NCBI GenBank assembly: GCA_035762175.1
Contig: DASTPP010000421.1
Span: 1 to 28,289 of the forward strand
DNA: 28,289 bases
Source of the DNA: DASTPP01 sp035762175
GTDB lineage: Bacteria > Myxococcota_A > Polyangia > Polyangiales > Polyangiaceae
Direction of reading: 5' to 3'
In this document: positions 23,341 through 28,289 of the stretch, piece after piece
Position numbering within the stretch: the stretch's first letter is position 1
Layout of the letters: every line of letters starts with the position of its first letter
Translations under genes and position numbers: made by a program
Notes under the pieces: model-generated
What the model saw: the letters and a program-made list of their open reading frames with translations, nothing else
Databases searched by the model: none
Told to the model about the DNA's origin: nothing

Positions 23341-24876
23341 TCAGGACGGCGGGGGCTCGAGCGCCATCAGCGCGCGGCCGCGCGCGATCCAGAGCCGCCG
23401 GCCGGCCGCGTCCCAGGCGAGGCGGGCGCCGGGGCCGTCGAAGGCCTCGGGCAGCGCGGCGAGCGGCCCGCGCGCGCCCTCTCCGTCGGCGCGCACGAGC
23501 GCGGCGCCGCCGCCCGGGGCGGAGACGAGCGCGAGGGGGCCGGCGCCGGGCGGCGCGAGGGCGAGCACGGCCTCGCCGCCCGGCACGCGGCGCCAGTCGC
23601 CCGGCTCGGGCGAGGCCCAGAGGCCGCGACCGGGCCGGCCGAGCAGCACGAGCGCGCCGTGGCAGGAGAGCAGCCAGGGCGAGGGCGCGCCGGCGGGCGC
23701 GGCGCCGAGGCCCTGCGGCACGTCGTACGCGGCGAAGCTCGCGCCCCCGTCGGTCGAGAGGTGCAGGCGCGGGCGCCCCTCGATGCTCTCGGCGAGCCCC
23801 GCGCAGGCGCGCGCGCCGTCGGCGGCGAACGCCACGAAGGGCACGTGAAAGAAGCGCGCCCAGTGCCCGCCCGCGCCGAGCGAGAGCGTCAGCCCCGAGG
23901 GGTGCCAGGCGACCAGGCGCGGGCCCTCGAGCCGGAAGAGCGCGGGGGCGGCGGCGCCGGCGAGCGGCGGGCCCGGCAGCGGGGGGCGCGGCGAGGCGAG
24001 CGCGCGCGCGGCGTCGAAGGCGTAGACGTCGAGCCGGCGGTCGACGAGCAAGAGCGCGCCGGGGCGGAAGGCGTCGGCGCAGAGCGCGACCGCGGGGGCG
24101 CCCTCGTCGAAGGGGTGGAAGACGCCGCGCGGCGAGGGGGGCGTGCCGCCGAAGAGCGCGAGCCCGGCGCCGGCGACCGCGAGCGTCCCGTCGTCGAGCG
24201 CGGCGAGGGCCTGCGCGGCGAAGGGCAGCGCGTAGGGGCCCGCGGCGCGAAAGCCCCGCGCGGTGGCGCGGGCCCTCGCCGCGGCCTCGTCGGGCGTCGG
24301 CGGCAGCGCCGGCAGCTCGCTCGGGGGCGCGGCCTCGTCGTCGTCGGGCTCGAGCGAGGGCAGCGAGTCGACGTCGAGCCCCTCGATGGCGCCGCCGGGG
24401 CCTTCGCCGCCGTCGTCGACGAAGGGGCGATCGGCCCCGTCGTCGGGCAGCCCGCCCTCTTCGCCGCCCTCGAAGCCCTCGCCCTCGTCGCCGAGCGCGG
24501 GCGGCGCCTCGTCGAGCGGGTCGCCCTCGTCGCCCCCGCCCAGGCCGAGCGCGCCGTCGTCGGCGCCGGCGGGCGCGCCGAGGTCGGCGATGGCGCGGCC
24601 GACGGGCAGATCGTCGGCGAGCGAGTCGTCGAGGCCCGCGTCGCCGCCGGGCGGCAACGCGGGCTCGAGCCCTTCGTGCGGCGGGGGCGCCCCCTCGTCG
24701 TCGCCCTCGGCGGGCGGCAAGGGCGGCAGATCGTCGTCGGGCAGATCGGCGAGCGGCTCGTCGTCGTCGAGGCGCTCGCGCGCCGGGGCGCGGCCTCCGG
24801 CGGGGCCCTTCGGCGGGGCAGCCTCGTGCGAGGCGGGCGCGGGCGGAAGATGGGGAGGGCGGGCGGCCGACGGCAT
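23341..24876 (-). CDS. Hypothetical protein: acidic disordered N-terminus plus beta-propeller-like C-terminus
   Basis: This 511-aa protein starts at the ATG at 24876; 44 further codons upstream overlap the divergent gene and are unlikely. I do not recognise a family. Residues about 40-215 are strongly acidic and low-complexity (runs of Asp, Glu, Gly and Pro with repeated LxDD and DLP units) and look disordered. Residues about 230-511 are Ala/Gly-rich with regular short hydrophobic strands and turns (LAVAGAGLALFGG, GALLLVDRRLDVYAFD, RLHLSTDGGASFAAYDVP, GALVLLGRPGRGLWASPEPGDWRRV, RLWIARGRALMALEPP). This fits repeated four-stranded blades, as in a beta-propeller, and STDGGASF resembles BNR/sialidase-type Asp boxes. 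There is no signal peptide, so a cytoplasmic scaffold is possible. It has its own U-tract terminator. Confidence 0.75.
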   Translation of the reverse strand: MPSAARPPHLPPAPASHEAAPPKGPAGGRAPARERLDDDEPLADLPDDDLPPLPPAEGDDEGAPPPHEGLEPALPPGGDAGLDDSLADDLPVGRAIADLGAPAGADDGALGLGGGDEGDPLDEAPPALGDEGEGFEGGEEGGLPDDGADRPFVDDGGEGPGGAIEGLDVDSLPSLEPDDDEAAPPSELPALPPTPDEAAARARATARGFRAAGPYALPFAAQALAALDDGTLAVAGAGLALFGGTPPSPRGVFHPFDEGAPAVALCADAFRPGALLLVDRRLDVYAFDAARALASPRPPLPGPPLAGAAAPALFRLEGPRLVAWHPSGLTLSLGAGGHWARFFHVPFVAFAADGARACAGLAESIEGRPRLHLSTDGGASFAAYDVPQGLGAAPAGAPSPWLLSCHGALVLLGRPGRGLWASPEPGDWRRVPGGEAVLALAPPGAGPLALVSAPGGGAALVRADGEGARGPLAALPEAFDGPGARLAWDAAGRRLWIARGRALMALEPPPS

Positions 24877-24915
24877 TGGCGCTCGGGGGCTACCATGGCA
24901 TAACCCCCGACCGAC

Positions 24916-25149
24916 GTGGGAAAGTCGGTCGCCGCCCTGCTGGGCCCCGGGCTCGTCAGCCGCCGCCTGAGCGTCGAGCGCGCCCACATCGTGCTGGTGC
25001 GGGCGCACCTCGAGGCGAGCGAGGGGCTCGGCATCATGTTCGCCGAGCGGGGCGGCGAGCTCACACTGGCGACGCCCGAGGGCAACGCCCGCGAGCTCGA
25101 CGCCTTCATCGACGATCTCTGCGCCGAGCTCGGCGCGCGAAGGCTCTGA
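24916..25149 (+). CDS. DUF4911-like small protein
   Basis: This 77-aa protein starts at GTG 24916, divergent from the acidic-protein gene with only 39 nt between starts. The core VERAHIVLVRAHLEASEGLGIMFAERGGELTLATPEGNARELDAFIDDL resembles the small DUF4911 family of delta-proteobacterial-type genomes, from memory of the pattern (sensor-like alpha/beta fold, unknown role). The last codons (GARRL and stop) fall inside the first copy of a 37-bp tandem repeat, so the natural C-terminus may have been replaced by the repeat. Confidence 0.75.
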   Translation: MGKSVAALLGPGLVSRRLSVERAHIVLVRAHLEASEGLGIMFAERGGELTLATPEGNARELDAFIDDLCAELGARRL

Positions 25150-25249
25150 CCCGGCCGCCGCGACGGGCCTGGCGCGAAGGCTCTGACCCGACCGCCACGC
25201 CGGGCCCAGCGCGCAAAGGGGTGCCCCGACCGCCGAGACCTTGGCCCCG
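25135..25249. repeat. 37-bp tandem repeat starting inside a coding region
   Basis: Copies start at 25135 and 25172, both GCGCGAAGGCTCTGACCC-like, with a degenerate third from about 25211 (GCGCAAAGG...CCCCGACCGCC). The first copy supplies the last codons and TGA stop of the 24916-25149 gene; the second repeats that TGA. Confidence 0.85.
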
Positions 25250-25277
25250 CCCGGCGCCGCCCGCTAGCGTCGGGCCG

Positions 25278-26000
25278 ATGAGTGGGTACGACGGGCGGGC
25301 GCGGGCGGCCCTCGGTCTCGGGCCCGGCGACGGCGGCGCGGGCCTGACGGCCCCCGAGCCCGGCGCGCTCGCCCTCTGGGACGCGTGGCTCGGCTCGCTC
25401 GGGCACGACGCCGAGGCGGCCCGGGCGGCGGCGGCGGCGTACGCGAGCCTCGACGGCGAGGGCCGCGGGCGCTTTCTGCGCGCCCTCGGCGACGACGCCG
25501 CCCGCCTGGGCCTGCCGGCGGTGGCGCTCTACGGCCCCCTGCTGGGCGTCGAGGACGATCCGGCGCGGCTCGGCGCGATGCGCCGGGCGCTCGAGCGCGA
25601 CCCGCGCGGGCTCGCGCCGGCCGCCGAGGCGCGCGCGCTCTGGGGCGTCGGCGCGAAGGGCGAGCGGGCGGCGGTGCTCGTCGTGCCGCTCTACCTGTCG
25701 TTCGTGCACGTGCTCTCGTGCGGCTTCCGGCCCGGCCAGGGCTTTCTCTGGGCCCGCCACGAGCCGCTCGTGCCCGCGCGGCTCGCCCCGGGCCCCGGCG
25801 AGCTCGAGGGCACCCGCGTCGAGCCGGCCCCCCTCAAGCCCGTCGTCGAAGAGCTCGCGCTCGCCGTGCTCGCCCACCGCCGCCACCGCGGCGCGCTGCC
25901 CGAGGCGCTCTCGCACGTCGTCTCGCTCTTTTCGCCGACGGCCGAGCCCGAGGGGCCCTTCGCGGCGGCCGAGCCCGAGGGGCCCTTCGCCACCGGCTGA
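25278..26000 (+). CDS. Hypothetical protein, unrecognised
   Basis: This 240-aa protein starts at ATG 25278; the reading frame is open for thousands of bases upstream but only through shadows of other genes. I do not recognise the family. The N-terminal 115 residues are Ala/Arg/Leu-rich and helical in character (AARAAAAAYASLDGEGRGRFLRALGDDAARLG). A more hydrophobic middle follows (AAVLVVPLYLSFVHVLSCGFRPGQGFLWARHEP), then an amphipathic helix (PVVEELALAVLAHRRHRG). There is no signal peptide. The last 20 residues contain a 9-residue duplication (AEPEGPFAA), encoded by a perfect or near-perfect 27-bp repeat at 25941-25994. It is 128 bp downstream of the DUF4911-like gene on the same strand, so they may be co-transcribed. 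Confidence 0.75.
   Translation: MSGYDGRARAALGLGPGDGGAGLTAPEPGALALWDAWLGSLGHDAEAARAAAAAYASLDGEGRGRFLRALGDDAARLGLPAVALYGPLLGVEDDPARLGAMRRALERDPRGLAPAAEARALWGVGAKGERAAVLVVPLYLSFVHVLSCGFRPGQGFLWARHEPLVPARLAPGPGELEGTRVEPAPLKPVVEELALAVLAHRRHRGALPEALSHVVSLFSPTAEPEGPFAAAEPEGPFATG
25941..25994 (+). repeat. 27-bp direct duplication at the 3' end of a gene
   Basis: Units start at 25941 and 25968 and encode AEPEGPFAA then AEPEGPFAT. The duplication is in frame and immediately precedes the stop codon. Confidence 0.9.
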
Positions 26001-26012
26001 GCCCCCGTGGCG

Positions 26013-26108
26013 CCCCGGCGTCCGGACGCCCTACGCCGCCCCGGCGCCCGAACGCCCTACGCCGCCCCGGCGCCCGAACGCCCTACGCCGCCTCAGCGCC
26101 CGGACGCT
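26013..26108. repeat. 26-bp tandem repeat between convergent genes
   Basis: Units start at 26013, 26039 and 26065, with a degenerate fourth from 26091 that contains the stop codon of the minus-strand peptidase gene. The core is CCCCGGCGCCCGAACGCCC followed by TACGCCG. The first copy has the perfect palindrome GGCGTCCGGACGCC (26017-26030 region) and the next ones GGCG-CCCGAA-CGCC, each able to form a hairpin. Placed between stop codons at 26000 and 26093, the array may act as a bidirectional terminator. Confidence 0.85.
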
Positions 26109-28165
26109 TCGCGCGCGCCGCCCTTCGCGGCCGCGTCGCCGAGCAGGTGCTTCTGGAAGAAGCGCAGCGTGTGCCCGAGCGTGGCGACCTGGTTCTCGCG
26201 CTTCTGCGCCCCGTGCCCCTCGTCGGGGAAGATGATGAGCTGCGAGTCGAGGCCCTTGGCGCGCATCGCCTGGTGCATCTGCACGGCCTCGCCGGCCGGC
26301 ACGCGCGGGTCGCTCAGCCCCTGGATGAGCAGGAGCGGCGCCTTGACGCGGTCGAGGTAGGTGATGGGCGAGAGCTTGACGAGCGCGTCGCGATCTTTGG
26401 CCGGGTCGCCGTACTCGCTGACGCGCAAGATGCGGCGGTAGGGCGCCGTGTTCTCGAGGAAGCTGACCAGGTTGCTGATGCCCACGACCGAGACGCCCGC
26501 GTCGTAGGCGCCGGCGAACATGGTCATGCCGACGAGCGTCGAGTAGCCGCCGTAGCTGCCGCCGTAGATGCCCACCTTCGGCGCCCGCCCGCCCTGCGCC
26601 CAGGCCGACCGAATGTGCTTGGCCGCGTCCTCGATGTCGGTGATGACCGCGAGGCGCTTCGGGCCGTCGTCGGCGTGCTCCCACGTTTTGCCGTAGCCGA
26701 CGCTGCCGCGCACGTTCGGCTCGACGAAGACGAAGCCCGCGTCGACGAAGAGCTGCGAGCGCGAGCTGAAGCCGGCGACGCTCTGGCTCTCGGGCCCGCC
26801 GTGAAAGTGCACGACGACCGGGCAGGGGCCGTCGCACTTCGGCGGCCGGCGCACAAACATGGGGATTTGCGCCCCGTCGCGGGCCGGGTACGACTCGAGC
26901 GAGACCTGGGCGAAGCCCGCGAGGTCGACCTCGGGCGCGCCCGGCGCGTGCCACTGCGTCAGCTTCTTCGCCGCCCAGTCGTAGACGTAGCTCGTCGCGG
27001 GCGCCTTGCCCGTGTCGACGCTGAAGCTCGTGAAGCGCCCGTCCGGGCTCGTCGCGCCGACGGCGACGTGGTCGCCCTTCGGCAGCGGCGGCGCGGGCAG
27101 CTCGCGCAGCGTGCGCGGGTCGAGCAGGCGCAGCCGCGTGTAGCCGTTCTCGTTCACCTGGTAGAGCACCCGCTGCCGCTTGCGGTCGATCGAGAAGCCG
27201 CTCACGTCGTGCTTGATCTCGGGCGTCGCCGGCGTGAACTGCCCGCCCTTCCAGCGGTACAGCCGCCGGAACTCGCCCATCTTCGGCGTCGACACGAGCA
27301 CCTCGCCCGGCCCCGCCCCGTACGCCGCCCAGTAGTCTTCGCGCTCGTTCTGCCCGAAGAGCGGCGCGAGCTTCTTCGCCGCCAGATCGTACTCGTAGTA
27401 CTCGCGCGAGCTGCCCCCCGTCTCTTTCGCCAGCAAGAGCTTGCCGCCCGCCTCGTCCGACAGCACCCAGATGCCGTCTTCCGTGAAGAGCGCCTCGCGC
27501 TTCTTGCCTTGCAGGTCGTACCGGTAGATGGCGTACGAGTCTTTCTTGATGTCGTTGGCGCGGTAGTAGACGTAGCGCCCGTCGTCCGAGAGGTGCTCGA
27601 AGTACGTCTGCACCTTCGGCGCGTGCTGAATCACCTCGAGCGGCCCGCCCGAAGCGGGCTGCACGTAGAGGCCGGGGTTCTCCTCGCCCTTGCGGTCGCG
27701 CTGCACGAAGACGCGCTTGCCGTCGGGGCTGACGCCCACGACCCAGGTCGCGTCCTCGCCGCCCGTCAGCTGCGCGGGGAACGAGCGCGGGCCGTCGAGC
27801 CGCCACACCTGGCGGATGCCCGTCACCGTCCAGGTGAAGAAGAGGTTCTTGCCGTCCGCCGAGGGCACGCCGGCGCCGGGCGCGCGCACGTCGAGCATCG
27901 ACTGAATGCGCCGCGACAGCTCGGGCGGCAGCGGCGGCGAGGCGAACTGCGCCACCACCTCGGGCGGCAGGCTCTCGGCGCCGAGCCCCTTGTAGCCCGC
28001 CGGCCCCGGGGCCGGGGCGGCGGGCGCCGCGGGGGCGGCGGCGGGCGGGGCGGGCGGCGGGGGCGCGCTGCGGGCGCGGGGCGGCTCGGGGTCGCAGCCG
28101 GCCGCGAGCAGCAAGAGCGGCGGCAAGAGCAGGGGGGGGAGGCGGTAGAGCGTCATGCGCGGCAT
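26093..28165 (-). CDS. S9-family (prolyl oligopeptidase-type) lipoprotein peptidase
   Basis: This 690-aa protein starts at ATG 28165; ATG 28156 is equally possible, and a TTG at 28192 is less likely. It begins with a lipoprotein signal, LLLPPLLLLAAGC with Cys24, then a Pro/Ala linker (about 28-65). A beta-propeller (about 80-410) has WD40-like repeats such as VVGVSPDGKRVFVQRD, HLSDDGRYVYYRAND and AVGATSPDGRFTSFSVD. The alpha/beta-hydrolase domain (about 420-680) carries the catalytic triad: Ser537 in GGSYGGYS, Asp619 in GLSDPRVP and His651 in DEGHGAQ. The oxyanion HFHGGPESQ is also present. It should cleave short peptides, probably after proline or as an acyl-aminopeptidase, at the envelope. 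No neighbour suggests a specific substrate. Confidence 0.93.
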   Translation of the reverse strand: MPRMTLYRLPPLLLPPLLLLAAGCDPEPPRARSAPPPPAPPAAAPAAPAAPAPGPAGYKGLGAESLPPEVVAQFASPPLPPELSRRIQSMLDVRAPGAGVPSADGKNLFFTWTVTGIRQVWRLDGPRSFPAQLTGGEDATWVVGVSPDGKRVFVQRDRKGEENPGLYVQPASGGPLEVIQHAPKVQTYFEHLSDDGRYVYYRANDIKKDSYAIYRYDLQGKKREALFTEDGIWVLSDEAGGKLLLAKETGGSSREYYEYDLAAKKLAPLFGQNEREDYWAAYGAGPGEVLVSTPKMGEFRRLYRWKGGQFTPATPEIKHDVSGFSIDRKRQRVLYQVNENGYTRLRLLDPRTLRELPAPPLPKGDHVAVGATSPDGRFTSFSVDTGKAPATSYVYDWAAKKLTQWHAPGAPEVDLAGFAQVSLESYPARDGAQIPMFVRRPPKCDGPCPVVVHFHGGPESQSVAGFSSRSQLFVDAGFVFVEPNVRGSVGYGKTWEHADDGPKRLAVITDIEDAAKHIRSAWAQGGRAPKVGIYGGSYGGYSTLVGMTMFAGAYDAGVSVVGISNLVSFLENTAPYRRILRVSEYGDPAKDRDALVKLSPITYLDRVKAPLLLIQGLSDPRVPAGEAVQMHQAMRAKGLDSQLIIFPDEGHGAQKRENQVATLGHTLRFFQKHLLGDAAAKGGAREASGR

Positions 28166-28289
28166 CAAAGGGAGGGGCCGCGCCCCCGTCAAGCCGCGCG
28201 CCCGCCGCCCGAGCGGGGGCGAGGTCGGGTCGCCCGAAGCGCGCGGGGCGCCCTAACCGCGCGGGCCGCCCCCGTCACGCGTCGGGCGC
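28166..28289. other. Upstream region of the peptidase gene, window edge
   Basis: This G+C-rich stretch should contain the promoter of the minus-strand peptidase gene. I see no clear hexamers and no Shine-Dalgarno sequence before either ATG. Confidence 0.4.

Noticed and set aside
22824..25277. Very long plus-strand frame leading into the 25278 gene
   Set aside because: It is antisense to aspartate kinase and the acidic-protein gene and is mostly Arg/Ala; only the part from ATG 25278 has protein-like composition.

Overview
The window is extremely G+C-rich bacterial DNA. Almost every codon third position is G or C, and GTG and TTG starts are used alongside ATG. A C-terminal MYXO-CTERM-like sorting tail (end of the gene at 7513-9090), an FHA-SpoIIE phosphatase and a DUF4911-like protein all suggest Myxococcota, probably of the Polyangia type. 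That placement is an inference, because there is no rRNA or other marker gene in the window. No tRNA, rRNA, CRISPR array, insertion sequence or phage gene was seen.

Most of the window (about 1.4-22.0 kb) reads as a cell-surface or exopolysaccharide locus. It holds a TviB-type UDP-N-acetylglucosamine 6-dehydrogenase (1434-2714, -), a CysE-like hexapeptide acetyltransferase (5441-5992, -), an ExoA-like GT2 glycosyltransferase (6226-7287, +) and a secreted right-handed beta-helix protein with a MYXO-CTERM-like tail (7513-9090, -). A five-gene plus-strand operon follows (9364-16154): NadE-like ligase, AsnB-like amidotransferase, acyl-AMP ligase, acyl carrier protein and a DUF4091/GH123-like lipoprotein. 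A minus-strand set (16226-20069) encodes a STAS protein, two Wzz-like polysaccharide co-polymerases and a CpsD-like cytoplasmic ATPase, i.e. a split Wzc. An initiating phosphoglycosyl transferase lies at 21185-21988 (+). No flippase, polymerase or outer-membrane export protein is visible, so the locus probably continues elsewhere.

Three regulators inside the locus together have the composition of a partner-switching circuit: an FHA-GAF-like-PP2C phosphatase (3599-5404, +), a STAS anti-anti-sigma-type protein (19764-20069, -) and an RsbW-like HATPase kinase (20545-20958, -). The STAS gene sits 13 nt ahead of the first co-polymerase gene. No sigma factor is present, so the output of the switch is open.

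The right end (22.0-28.3 kb) looks unrelated to the locus: aspartate kinase, an acidic beta-rich protein, a DUF4911-like protein, an unrecognised protein and an S9-family lipoprotein peptidase. The left end carries a DUF6585-like membrane protein with a Gly/Pro/Phe repeat tail. Many gaps between genes hold their own short tandem duplication (periods of 26, 28, 34, 37, 43 and 49 bp), several of them reaching stop codons. These local GC-rich minisatellites are the main structure that the genes do not explain.
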